Positions 24,234 to 33,900 of a DNA stretch of 64,000 bases are shown in pieces. Under the pieces are notes generated by a model. That model had not been told where the DNA came from and ran no database searches. It saw nothing but the letters and a program-made list of their open reading frames with translations. This DNA comes from Saprospiraceae bacterium (GTDB lineage: Bacteria; Bacteroidota; Bacteroidia; Chitinophagales; Saprospiraceae), in contig JAIXOO010000139.1 in assembly GCA_027486765.1 (NCBI GenBank), positions 56,737 to 120,736 of the forward strand. The letters run 5' to 3'. The translations under genes were made by a program, and so were the position numbers. Each line of letters starts with the position of its first letter. The stretch's first letter is position 1.

Positions 24234-25902
24234 AAGAAGCCCCTTGACTCAATTTACTATGCTTCGCACCATACAAGAAATAAATGATCAGTCCTAAGCC
24301 CATCCAAAGGAAAAATACCAGCCAACTTTTGGCCGGAATTTCGATCATCAGGTAAGCGCAGCACAACATCCCCAGTACAGGAATCAAAGAATAATTGCGC
24401 AGAAAGGACATTACCGCTATGTACAAGGCCAGGGCAACAAATACAATAAATAGTACTTCTTGATAGCCCTCATTACCAATGTTGCTGAATGCAGCACCCA
24501 GGCGTTCGCTGGCGCCAATGATGAACAGAACCACTAGAGCGGGCACAATAAATTTGCCGTTGATGTAAGGCAGATTGAATTTCCCAGCCTCTTTGGGCCT
24601 TGCTGGCAACAAGAGCACCCCACCACAAACCAGTACAAAGGCGAACAAGGTGCCGATACTGGTCAGATCAGTCACCAAACCATCGTCAATCACCAACACC
24701 GGAATCCCTACCAACAAACCCGTTGCGAATGTAGCGAAGCTAGGTGTACGATACCGTGGGTGAATATTTGAAAAGCGTTTGGGCAACAAACCATCGCGGC
24801 TCATGCTCATCCAAATTCGGGGCTGACCCAATTGAAAAACAAGTAACACGCTGGTTGCCGCTACCACAGCACTTACCGAAACAATAAAACCTACCGCCTT
24901 CATGTTGATTTTTTCAAACACATAAGCGAGAGGGTCGGTCACATTGGCAAACTCGGAGTAGTTGACCATCCCCGTAATGACCAGGGTAGTAACTACATAA
25001 ATTACAGTACACAAAATCAGAGAATAAATCATCCCCCGTGGCAAATCCCGTTGTGGATTTTTACACTCTTCAGCAGTAGTGGATATCGCGTCAAAGCCGA
25101 TGTAGGCAAAAAACACTGCCGAAACCCCCGCCAATACACCTTTCATTCCATTGGGTAAAAATGGAGTCCAATTGGAAGTGGTTCCTTCTGAAAAAATGTA
25201 CCAAATGCCGATTATAGCTACCAAAATGAGGATGGCAATTTTAAGCATAACCATGCCATTGGCCATACGTTTACTCTCTTTGATGCCGATGTACACCAAG
25301 CAGGTCACCAATACCACAATCACAAAAGCAGGCAAGTTGATGATGAACTTGAAGCCGGAAATGCCTGGTGCCAGCGAATAAGCCAGATCTTCCACCGCCT
25401 TTCCGGTTTCCAGAGCATCCTGGTATTCCATTACCGCCGATTGGTAACCAATGGTCAACCACGCGGGCAAATGGACCCCGATGGCCTGCAAAATATTGTT
25501 GAAATATGCACTCCAGGAAATCGCAACTACGATGTTGCCGATGGCGTATTCCAAAATCAGGGCCCAGCCGATGATCCAGGCAACCACTTCTCCAAAGGTC
25601 ACATATGAATAAGTATAGGCACTCCCCGAAACGGGTACTCTAGCTGCAAATTCAGCATAACAGAGGGCGGTAAAACCACAGGTGATTGCCGTAATGATGA
25701 ACAACAAACTTACCCCTGGACCTCCAGAATAGGCTGCACTCCCAATGGTTGAAAAAATCCCCGCGCCGATCACTGCGGCTACCCCCATAAATGTGAGGTC
25801 ACGAACCGTTAAGGTACGGTTCATTGAATCGTGGGCACTACTGTCAGGATCTTGAAGAACGGATTGAATGGGTTTTTGGCGAAACAATGACTTAAAATCC
25901 AT
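24232..25902 (-). CDS. APC-superfamily amino acid permease (cationic amino acid transporter-like)
   Basis: A 556-residue inner-membrane permease with about 12-14 helices. The first helices carry the APC consensus FMGVAAVIGAGIFSTIGSAA and GVSLLFIITAITCGFTALCYAEFAARVPVSGSAYTYSYVTFG. A later segment VLAGVSAVFFAYIGFDAIST-TAEECKNPQRDLPRG is typical of the CAT/YfnA group. It moves amino acids in with protons. The extra C-terminal helices and length suit CAT-type transporters. The exact substrate cannot be read. Confidence 0.9.
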   Translation of the reverse strand: MDFKSLFRQKPIQSVLQDPDSSAHDSMNRTLTVRDLTFMGVAAVIGAGIFSTIGSAAYSGGPGVSLLFIITAITCGFTALCYAEFAARVPVSGSAYTYSYVTFGEVVAWIIGWALILEYAIGNIVVAISWSAYFNNILQAIGVHLPAWLTIGYQSAVMEYQDALETGKAVEDLAYSLAPGISGFKFIINLPAFVIVVLVTCLVYIGIKESKRMANGMVMLKIAILILVAIIGIWYIFSEGTTSNWTPFLPNGMKGVLAGVSAVFFAYIGFDAISTTAEECKNPQRDLPRGMIYSLILCTVIYVVTTLVITGMVNYSEFANVTDPLAYVFEKINMKAVGFIVSVSAVVAATSVLLVFQLGQPRIWMSMSRDGLLPKRFSNIHPRYRTPSFATFATGLLVGIPVLVIDDGLVTDLTSIGTLFAFVLVCGGVLLLPARPKEAGKFNLPYINGKFIVPALVVLFIIGASERLGAAFSNIGNEGYQEVLFIVFVALALYIAVMSFLRNYSLIPVLGMLCCAYLMIEIPAKSWLVFFLWMGLGLIIYFLYGAKHSKLSQGAS

Positions 25903-25964
25903 GTGATAAGGTTTACTGTGAATGGCAGTGGTTAGGTATTTTGCGAAAATTACCTAAAAAGTTT

Positions 25965-26016
25965 CAAGGTTCCAAACCCCGAACCCTGGAACTTTGGAAC
26001 TTGGAACTTTGGAACC
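25965..26016. repeat. GGAACTTTGGAA-type repeat cluster
   Basis: AGGTTCCAAA near 25967 pairs with TTTGGAACCCT near 26010, and GGAACTTTGGAAC occurs twice in direct order. The units match those in the palindromes at 24146-24233 and 42965-43008. It lies between the permease start region and the stop codon of the pseudouridine synthase gene. Confidence 0.6.
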
Positions 26017-26727
26017 CTATCCTAGATAACTTGCCATCGCATCCCAGACCGGATCTACCGGTAACGGAGCAGTCAGAATCACATTTTCCTGCGTCACAGG
26101 GTGTAAAAAACTCAGTTTCCAGGCATGTAAGTGGATAGAACGGTCTTTGTTGCTGCGGCGAGCACCGTATTTTACATCGCCCTTGATGATGCAACCCATA
26201 GCGGCGAGTTGCGCCCGAATTTGGTGGTGGCGGCCCGTTAATAAATTGACTTCCAGCAGGTGGTAGCGGTCGCTGCTGCCGAGGAGCTTGTATTCCAGGA
26301 TGGCTTGTTCAGCGTTGGCGTGGCCTTTTTCCGTACTGATTACGGAGCGGTTGGTTTGGCCATTTTTCCAAATCCAGTGTTCCAAACGCCCACTGGGTTC
26401 GGCGGGTATGGCCTCCACTACGGCCAGGTAGGTTTTTTGCACTTGCCGGTTGCGGAATTGCTCATTGAGGTTGGCCAGGGCTTTGGGGGTTTTGGCCACC
26501 AAAACGACCCCGCTGGCTGGACGATCCAGGCGATGCACCAATTGCACCGAGGATTTGGTAAAAATTTCAGCCAGTTGCAGCAGTGATTTATCCCCGGTTT
26601 TGTCGGCCTGGGCTGGAATGCCTGCTGGCTTATTGAAGGCAATTAGTTGGTTGTTTTTATACAGTACCCAGTCGCCAATGCGTTCTTGAGCATTGTCAGG
26701 TGTAGGGTTTTCACTTGAGTTCTTCAT
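26017..26727 (-). CDS. RluA-family RNA pseudouridine synthase
   Basis: A 236-residue enzyme that converts uridine to pseudouridine in rRNA or tRNA. The catalytic motif VHRLDRPASGVVLVAKT holds the nucleophilic Asp. Further family motifs are VLYKNNQLIAFNKPAGIPAQ at the start and VNLLTGRHHQIRAQLAAMGC near the end. There is no S4 domain, which places it with shorter RluA-type members such as RluA/TruC rather than RluC/RluD. The start at 26727 is chosen because upstream residues belong to the overlapping DUF4834 gene read in another frame. It overlaps that gene by 17 bases, implying co-translation. Exact target site is unknown. Confidence 0.9.
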   Translation of the reverse strand: MKNSSENPTPDNAQERIGDWVLYKNNQLIAFNKPAGIPAQADKTGDKSLLQLAEIFTKSSVQLVHRLDRPASGVVLVAKTPKALANLNEQFRNRQVQKTYLAVVEAIPAEPSGRLEHWIWKNGQTNRSVISTEKGHANAEQAILEYKLLGSSDRYHLLEVNLLTGRHHQIRAQLAAMGCIIKGDVKYGARRSNKDRSIHLHAWKLSFLHPVTQENVILTAPLPVDPVWDAMASYLG

Positions 26728-26902
26728 AATCGATGTAATCGTCGTCGTATTTGGAATTGGCTTGTTTACCCTGCTTCCCTGGTTCATTCTGGTGCGGATT
26801 GCGGATATGATCTTGCGGCTTTCGCCCGGGCAAAGCCGGTTTATAGGTAAAAAGACGATACGCAATGTAGATCACGGCAAGCATGAAGAGCATTTTCAGC
26901 AT
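26711..26902 (-). CDS. Small DUF4834-like membrane protein
   Basis: A 63-residue protein with one N-terminal helix (MLKMLFMLAVIYIAYRLFTY) and a charged tail ending DDDYIDYEELK, in the style of DUF4834 proteins of Bacteroidota. The start at 26902 is preferred over 26920, because a promoter box TACCTTTG (26920-26927, minus strand) would place the transcript start just downstream of 26920. It overlaps the start of the pseudouridine synthase by 17 bases and is the first gene of that pair. Function unknown. Confidence 0.65.
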   Translation of the reverse strand: MLKMLFMLAVIYIAYRLFTYKPALPGRKPQDHIRNPHQNEPGKQGKQANSKYDDDYIDYEELK

Positions 26903-26919
26903 GGCAGTAAAATTTGCCA

Positions 26920-26927
26920 CAAAGGTA
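26920..26927 (-). promoter_or_regulatory. Putative -7 promoter box (TACCTTTG)
   Basis: A match to the Bacteroidota -7 consensus TAnnTTTG on the minus strand, about 18 bases before the DUF4834-like start at 26902. No clear -33 element was found. Confidence 0.45.
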
Positions 26928-27096
26928 AGTGCTATTATTTGATGTTGCAGGAAACTTTTTGCAACAAATGGGCATCTAAGGGGAAAGAAAGTGGCAAAAG
27001 CCTAGTTTTTTCCACTTTCCCCTTCTCCGGTTCGACTGTAATGCTCAATATTTTATTAGTTTTGCAGGTCGAAATAAGAAATAAGCCTAAACCTTT

Positions 27097-27216
27097 GGGG
27101 CGATAAAAAAACAAGTGCTCCTTTTGCCAAAAAAATAGATAATTAAACGCTTCATTTCAAGTGTCTTATCTAATCCTTTGGCTCAGGAAAAAGGAGCACT
27201 TATTTTTGCCCACTAC
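27097..27216. repeat. Long form of dispersed palindromic element (copy B)
   Basis: A 120-base element with outer arms GGGGCGATAAAAAAA...GTGCTCCTTTTGCC and GGAAAAAGGAGCAC...TTTTTGCCC. The centre holds TCTTATCTAATCCTTTGGCTCAGG, shared with copy D (55122-55242). It fills much of the 361-base gap between the divergent DUF4834-like and GT117 genes. The rest of the gap shows only a TAGTTTTG promoter-like box (27057-27064). Confidence 0.85.
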
Positions 27217-27263
27217 TCTGGTTGATAGTGTATTGCTAAATTTAGAAAAATTACAACGAACGC

Positions 27264-30200
27264 ATGAGTTCTTTTAAGCGCACGACAAACATTGTTGGTT
27301 GGCTGGTGTTCGCGGTAGCGACAGTAGTCTATTATCTTTCTGCCGAACGCACGGGTAGCTTGTGGGACTGCGGGGAATTTATCCTCGGTGCCTACAAACT
27401 CCAAGTTGTGCACCCGCCTGGCGCACCTCTCTTTTTGCTGGTGGGCCGGATGTTTGCCTGGGTAGGCAGCATGTTTTCCAGCAATCCTGAAAATATTGCT
27501 TTTGCCGTCAACCTGATGTCGGGTATTTGTACGGCATTTGCGGCCATGTTTGTGGCCTGGGTGACCATTATTTTGGGCAAATTGGCCCTGGTTGGGCGTG
27601 ATGATGAGCCTAGCAATGGGGATCAGATTGCCTTGGGTGCAGCAGGTTTGGTAGCCGGTTTGGGCACTGCATTTTGCACTTCCATCTGGTTTTCAGCCGT
27701 GGAAGGCGAGGTGTATGCCATGTCTACTTTTTTTACCGCACTCACCCTCTGGGCTACCGTAAAATGGTATGCTTTGCCCGATGATCCTCAAAACGATCGT
27801 TGGTTGATTTTTGCCGTATACATGGTGGGTTTATCGATTGGGGTTCACTTGTTGAGTATCCTTACCTTCCCGGCTCTGGCGATGTTTTTTTACTTCAAAC
27901 GTTCCAAAAACGTCACGTTCCTGGGTACCGGAATTGCCGCTTTTATAGGGGTTGTGATTGTAGGCTTGATCCAAATGGTCATCATTACGGGATTGCCAGG
28001 TTTGTGGGCCAATTTTGAGCTATTGTTCGTCAATACCTTTGGTTTGCCTTTCCACTCTGGCATCATTCCAACTGTGTTGATCATCTTGGCCGCCATTTAT
28101 TTTGGGATTCGTTATGCCCACAAAAAACAGGATTCTACCATCCAAAATGTAGTGGTGGCATTTGCCCTGATGGTATTGGCTATGTCTACTTACGGCATGG
28201 TGGTTACCCGGGCCAATTCCAATCCGCCCATCAATATGAACGCGCCTAAGGATGCCTTGAGCCTGCTGCCTTACCTCAACCGTGAGCAGTATGGCGACCG
28301 CCCCTTGTTGCGCGGGCCACACTTTGCGGCACAACCTACCAACGTCACGACTGAAAAACGTTATGGCAGGGTGGGCAACCGCTATGAGCACGTTTCGGAT
28401 AAGGTAGATTACGTTTACAATGACTCGGATAAAATGCTCTTCCCACGCATGGCCGACCCCTCTCAAGGGCGTCCCGCTTTGTACATGCAGTGGATGGGCA
28501 TGGATCCAAATCAACAATTGCCCGAAGGCTGGAAACCCACCTTTAGCCAAAACATCGGCTTTTTCTGGAATTACCAGATCAAATGGATGTACTGGCGTTA
28601 TTTCATGTGGAATTTTGCTGGCCGCCAAAATGGCGAGCAAGGTTATTACCCCTGGGATAAATCGGCAGGTAACTGGTTCTCAGGAGTTTCTGCACTGGAT
28701 GATACTCGCTTGGGCAATCAGGAGTTGTTGCCTGAAGTACAAAAAAACAATCCAGCCAGGAACAAATATTACCTCTTGCCCTTTATCTTTGGTTTGCTGG
28801 GTGTAGTGTATCATTTTGGCAAACGCCGCAATGACTTTTTGGGGCTACTGGCCCTCTTCATCATTACAGGGGTTGGTATCATCGTTTACTCCAATCAGCC
28901 ACCCAACGAGCCGCGCGAGCGGGACTACGTTTTGGCGGGTTCCTTCTTTGTCTATTGCATCTGGATGGGGATGGCGGTGTTGGCCATTTACGAACTCTTG
29001 CGAGATCGGGTCAAATTGAGTGGCCCAGTAGGAGCTGGTCTGGCTGGTGCCCTGGTGATGATTGCCCCGATCCTGATGGGCACTCAAAACTTTGACGACC
29101 ATAGCCGCAACGGGCATTACGCTTCCCGCGATTATGCGTCCAACTTCTTGAACTCAGTGGAGAAAAACGCCGTGATTTTCACCTACGGCGACAACGATAC
29201 TTACCCACTGTGGTACGCCCAGGAGGTAGAAGGCATCCGCCGCGACGTGCGGGTGGTCAACCTCAGTTTGATTGCGGTAGACTGGTACATCGACCTGCTG
29301 CGTCGCAAAATCAACGAATCTCCGGCGCTGAAACTAACCTTGAATAGTGCAGCTTACCAAGGGGATCGCCGCAATCAGGTGTTCTTTGTTGAGCAAGCCA
29401 GCCAAGGCGAAATGAGCGCCCAGGACTTCATGCGATTTGTTGGTGAAGATCACCCACAGCAGTTGAGCAATGGTGGCTCTACCGAGTCTTACCTGCCTAG
29501 CCGCAGTGTTTATCTCCCTGTGCCTAGAGCAAAAGTCATCCAAATGGGCCTTGCCAAAGAAGGGGATACTACTTTGGTGGATCGGATTCCACTAAAAATG
29601 CCTGCTCAGCAATACCTGACCAAGGATGACATCGCTGTATTGGACGTGATCACTTCCAACTTGTGGGATCGCCCAATTTACTTCGCGGTAACAACCCAAG
29701 CCAGCAAGTTCTTTGGTCTGGACGATTACATGGAACTGGAAGGTCTGGCCTTGCGCATCGTACCTACCCGTACAGTTAGCGATCCGAACTATGGTTTGAT
29801 CGGTAGCGGCAAGGTAGACTCGGATAAGGTATACGAAAACGTCATGAAAAAATGGCGTTGGGGTAACTTCGACAAGGAGCCTACTTTTGTGGACAACAGC
29901 TACGCGCCAAGTTTACAAAGTATGCAATTGGTGATGCGCCGTGCTGCGGGAGCATTTTTGGCTGAGGGCAAAAATGACAAAGCAATTGCGCTGACCGATC
30001 AGTATTTCAAGTCATTCCCCAACTTCAACTTCCCTTACGATTACCGCACCAACTACATGCTGGAAATTTATGTAAGGGCTGGAGCCTATAAAAAGGCCAA
30101 GCCACACATGGAAATTTTGGCCAAAGAGACATTGGAGCAGTTGAAGTTCATCAATTCACAAGATCCCGATGTGATTGCATCCAGTTATGATTTGCAAAAA

Positions 30201-30344
30201 CGCCTGGCCGAACAAACCATGGAGACGCTCTTGCGCGACGCCAGAGAAAATAAGGATCAGAAATTTGTGGATGATCTGACGAAGAAGTTTGCACCATTCA
30301 AAATTGCGCCGACGGAGAATACGATGTTCCCGCAGGGGCAGTAA
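27264..30344 (+). CDS. DUF2723 (GT117-type) membrane glycosyltransferase-like protein
   Basis: A 1026-residue protein. The N-terminal DUF2723 domain has the signature SLWDCGEFILGAYKLQVVHPPGAP in its first periplasmic loop, with the acidic pair expected for a protein O-mannosyltransferase-like (GT-C) fold, and about 10-12 helices to residue ~600. The large soluble C-terminal part contains NEPRERDYVLAGSFF near the membrane and a TPR-like helical tail (EGKNDKAIALTDQYFKSFP). Family members in Bacteroidota are linked to protein O-glycosylation or other sugar transfer from a lipid donor. Length is typical. The start ATG lies 48 bases after the palindromic element. Confidence 0.88.
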   Translation: MSSFKRTTNIVGWLVFAVATVVYYLSAERTGSLWDCGEFILGAYKLQVVHPPGAPLFLLVGRMFAWVGSMFSSNPENIAFAVNLMSGICTAFAAMFVAWVTIILGKLALVGRDDEPSNGDQIALGAAGLVAGLGTAFCTSIWFSAVEGEVYAMSTFFTALTLWATVKWYALPDDPQNDRWLIFAVYMVGLSIGVHLLSILTFPALAMFFYFKRSKNVTFLGTGIAAFIGVVIVGLIQMVIITGLPGLWANFELLFVNTFGLPFHSGIIPTVLIILAAIYFGIRYAHKKQDSTIQNVVVAFALMVLAMSTYGMVVTRANSNPPINMNAPKDALSLLPYLNREQYGDRPLLRGPHFAAQPTNVTTEKRYGRVGNRYEHVSDKVDYVYNDSDKMLFPRMADPSQGRPALYMQWMGMDPNQQLPEGWKPTFSQNIGFFWNYQIKWMYWRYFMWNFAGRQNGEQGYYPWDKSAGNWFSGVSALDDTRLGNQELLPEVQKNNPARNKYYLLPFIFGLLGVVYHFGKRRNDFLGLLALFIITGVGIIVYSNQPPNEPRERDYVLAGSFFVYCIWMGMAVLAIYELLRDRVKLSGPVGAGLAGALVMIAPILMGTQNFDDHSRNGHYASRDYASNFLNSVEKNAVIFTYGDNDTYPLWYAQEVEGIRRDVRVVNLSLIAVDWYIDLLRRKINESPALKLTLNSAAYQGDRRNQVFFVEQASQGEMSAQDFMRFVGEDHPQQLSNGGSTESYLPSRSVYLPVPRAKVIQMGLAKEGDTTLVDRIPLKMPAQQYLTKDDIAVLDVITSNLWDRPIYFAVTTQASKFFGLDDYMELEGLALRIVPTRTVSDPNYGLIGSGKVDSDKVYENVMKKWRWGNFDKEPTFVDNSYAPSLQSMQLVMRRAAGAFLAEGKNDKAIALTDQYFKSFPNFNFPYDYRTNYMLEIYVRAGAYKKAKPHMEILAKETLEQLKFINSQDPDVIASSYDLQKRLAEQTMETLLRDARENKDQKFVDDLTKKFAPFKIAPTENTMFPQGQ

Positions 30345-30384
30345 GAACCTCCTACATGGTTGATTTGAATAGTTGATAAGCGGA

Positions 30385-30417
30385 AAGCCCCTGAGGAATG
30401 TAGTTTCTCAGGGGCTT
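30385..30417 (+). terminator. Terminator after GT117-type gene
   Basis: AAGCCCCTGAG (30385-30395) and CTCAGGGGCTT (30407-30417) are perfect 11-base complements with an 11-base loop, followed by CTTGTTTG. A rho-independent terminator. Confidence 0.85.
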
Positions 30418-30503
30418 CTTGTTTGTAGCTAGTGACGGCTAAGCTAAATGAAAATTAGGGGTTGATTTTTTCTGAATTAAGTAATATCTTGAGAAAAAAA
30501 TTC

Positions 30504-30770
30504 ATGGCAGCAATTCCGCAATTCATTACCATTCCTAGCGAAATTCTTGAGCGTATCGGTAAAGATGAGCAGGAAATCAAAATCGAGTTAGCCATTTTTT
30601 TCTACAAAGACTTCAATCTATCTGCATCTAAAGCCGCTGAATTTGCAGGGATTACTAGACTAGCTTTTTGGAAAGAATTAGGAAATCGCCAAATCCCTTT
30701 AAATTATGATGAAGAAGATGCTCAACATGATGTTGAAGTGATCTCCGAATTTAACAAAACGCATATTTAG
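30504..30770 (+). CDS. UPF0175-family antitoxin-like protein
   Basis: An 88-residue protein with the UPF0175 pattern: FITIPSEILERIG, ELAIFFYKDFNLSASKAAEF-AGITRLAFWKELGNR and a short acidic C-terminus. This is a small HTH-type protein usually paired with a PIN-domain (DUF3368) toxin gene downstream. The ATG at 30504 is chosen over the TTG at 30462. Directly overlapping its stop codon is a 26-codon remnant of such a toxin, so the antitoxin appears to be an orphan that outlived its partner. Confidence 0.8.
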   Translation: MAAIPQFITIPSEILERIGKDEQEIKIELAIFFYKDFNLSASKAAEFAGITRLAFWKELGNRQIPLNYDEEDAQHDVEVISEFNKTHI

Positions 30771-30843
30771 AGATGAGAGTGGGTTTTATTTAAGTGACAA
30801 AGCGCTTAAAATTATTTTGGAGGCTGCTGGTGAAACACTTTGA
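30766..30843 (+). pseudogene. C-terminal remnant of DUF3368/PIN toxin gene
   Basis: Reading frame TTT AGA GAT encodes FRDESGFYLSDKALKIILEA then AGETL and a stop. This matches the C-terminal end of DUF3368 PIN-domain proteins (pattern 'GFYLS...LYQEILREAGE'). The N-terminal ~130 codons, with all catalytic acidic residues, are absent. The remnant overlaps the antitoxin stop codon by five bases in another frame. The match is from memory of the family, so treat it as probable. Confidence 0.6.
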
Positions 30844-30982
30844 ATTGTTTCTATGTGTTTAATTTTCTTTTTGTTTTGAGGGAGGTATGATCAGGCATCA
30901 CAGAATTCAGAATTTTGGTCGTACCCACTAAGCTTTTAAATTGGTGGATTTGCGAATAATCACATGCCTAAAGTCCCTCTAT

Positions 30983-33900
30983 TTACGCCTCCCTCAACAC
31001 CACAAAATACATATCAATCCTATCCTTATTCCGGTCCTTAAATTGCCCATGTAGTTCTCCCTTGAACTCACCATTCAACAAGCGATAGGACGTTTCCGAC
31101 ACATTGACCTTTCCCGCTGCCCCTTCCGACTCCATCCGCGAAGCAATATTGACCGTATCGCCCCAAATGTCGTAAGCAAATTTTTTGGTGCCTACCACCC
31201 CGGCCACTACTGGCCCGGTATGGATGCCAATCCGTGCTTCAAAGGCGGGCAGGTTTTGTTCGCGGCGTTTGATGGCCGTTTCATTTAAAAATTGCTGAAT
31301 GTCCAGAGCCGCCTTGACCACCCTGCTAACACTCTCCCTTGGGCTGCTGTCAATTCCTTCTTCCATACACATGTAGGCATCCCCGATGGTTTTGATTTTT
31401 TCCAGTCCATAGTGGTCAATGATGGCGTCGAAAGCCCGGAAACAGTAGTCAATTTCTTCAACGAGCTGCTCGGGCTCCATTTGCTCCGCAATACTGGAAA
31501 AACCTTTAAAATCAGTAAACATAACCGTTACGTTGTCATAGCGGCGGGCGCTGGCTTTGCCTTTGGTTTTGAGTTCTTCGGCGGTTTCGGCAGGCAAAAT
31601 ATTGAGCAGGAGTTGATCCGATTTGTGCTTTTCATCCTCCAATTCGCTGGTGCGCATCCTGACGAGTCGCTCCAGGGCTTTTTCCTTTTTGCGGATGGTG
31701 TAGATGCGGTAGCGTACAAAAGCATAAAGTCCTCCAAAAAAAACGACGATACAGGTGATAATAAAAGTCCAGGATTTGTAAAAAGCCTGCTCAATGATCA
31801 TTTCGATCTCCATTTCGCTGGCCTTGTTCAAGCTACCTGCGGTGATGGCTTTCACCTTAAACGTATAATTCCCAGCGGGGATGTTGCTGTACATCACCAT
31901 GTGTTCGTTGTCGAAGGGCGTCCACTTCCCTTCGTACCCTTCCAACATGTAGGCAAAACGGTTTTGGTTGGGTTCACGGTAATTGGCAACTGCAAAACTG
32001 AGCGTGAAGTAGCGGTCGCGGTTGCGCAAAAAGACCGAACGTTGTTTGTTGATCCCGGCTGTACGGGTAAAAATAGTATCTCGATCCCCACTGTAATGGG
32101 TGAATTTGGTAAAAAGCATCGGTGCCTCGTAAGCTTTGCTCTCCTTGCGCCAAAACTGCGGCCCCGGAAAAAAGGCATTGACTCCATCTAAACCGCCAAA
32201 ATACAATCGGCCATTGCTGGCTCGTAAAGCCGCAATGCGGTTGAATTCGTTGTTGGACAAACCATCTTGTTCCATAAAAGGCAAAAACTGCTCGCGTTTG
32301 ATGCTCATGCGGTTCAGCCCCAGGTAAGTACTGATCCACAGGCAGGAATCTCCTTCCGGTAAAATGGCGGTCACGATGTCGTTGGACAAACCCGAGCGGC
32401 GATTGTAGTTGGTGCTTTGGGCGGTTTTAAAATTGATTTTTTGCAAACCCTTATCAGTTCCGATCCACAAAACTCCCCGCCGATCCTCATAAATGCAATT
32501 GATGCGCCGAGGGTATACTTCTACCGGACTGCCTTTGCCTGTATAAAAATGTTTGCGTTTTCCAGTTTTGAGGTTCAACTGATAGAGGCCTTGATCCATC
32601 GTTCCAACCCATAAAATGGCTGGATTGCGGCCCGGGTGCAAAAAGCTGATTTCGCCCAAGCGCTCTGACCAAGCGCCTTGTTTTCCCCGATAACTTTGTA
32701 GTTTTTGTTTTTTAGGATCGTACTGGTAGAGCTTGGTGCCGTAGCCGAACAAAATGCTACCCTGGCCTCCAATGGCTACCAGGCCCCCGATTTCTTGATC
32801 GGCATCGGCAAAAAGTTTAGTCTGCTGTAAGGTTTTGGGATTGATTTTCCAACCATTGCCCGTATACAAATACCCCTGATGGTAAACCAGACCAAAGGGC
32901 AAATTGGAAAAATTGTGGTAAGGGAAAAGCGGACGCAAAGCGTTAGAGCGTGGATCCAGTACGTGAATGGCGTTGTAATAAGACAAATAAACCCGCCCCT
33001 CTTCATCTTCAGCCATGCCTCGAATGCTGCATTGCAAATCCCGACAGTCTTCATTGCCGCCGCTCAGGTATTGGGTGAAGAGTTTTTCCGATTCTACAAT
33101 TTTGATCACGCCATAGTCGCTGGCCACCCAGATCACGCCCGATTGATCCCGAAACACCTGGCGGTAATTGGGCATGGATTTGAGCAAAAAACGCACCCGC
33201 TCATCGTAGTTTTCCAGCACATTGCTTTGGGTGATGAAGTGCCAGAGCTTGCCCTGCCCCGCCAGCCAAATGTTGCCCAGGGGGTCGATCAGCATAGAGT
33301 TGTACAAACCGCCTTCGGGAATGTATTGGTTGATGGCATGCAATTCGAGGGCAGCCTCTGGCTTGCTAAGGGTATAGACCTTGCCCGTAGCCGTCAAAAT
33401 CCACAAGCGCCCACCGGTGGCGTGCAGGTGTACTGCCCGATTGCTTTCGGTGGCAGGACCAGGCAGGGTGATGACTTTTTCTTTGTTGCCCGTTTGGGGC
33501 GATAGCAGCCACAATTCGTTGTTTTGGGCACCCACAAAAATGTAACCGTTGAACTGGATGATGGGGCGTCGGGGAGATTTGCCCTTTAAATCGGCCACCT
33601 TGTGCAGTTTGCCGTATTCATCCAGCCGTTGTAGGGATACCTGGCCCGTTTTATCTTCCATGGCAGCCATCCATAAGGCACCCTGGGTATCCTGAAAGAG
33701 GTTGTGGGGGGTAAGCGAGTTTTTGCTGGCCGAATTTACCTTGTCTTGAGTATGTTGACGCAGGTGATGGGTCTGGATCTGGTGAAACTCGGTGTAAAAG
33801 GCACTCACGTGGTTTTGCCCGGCCAACCAAAGTTCATTGCTTCGGCCAATGGTCATGTCCGAAATGGCATCCAGTGGCAGGGAACGTTTGTTGTTCTTGC

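Noticed and set aside
31292..32191. A 299-codon plus-strand ORF inside the cyclase gene
   Set aside because: It is fully antisense to a gene with clear domains and has no recognisable motif of its own; GC-biased third positions explain it.
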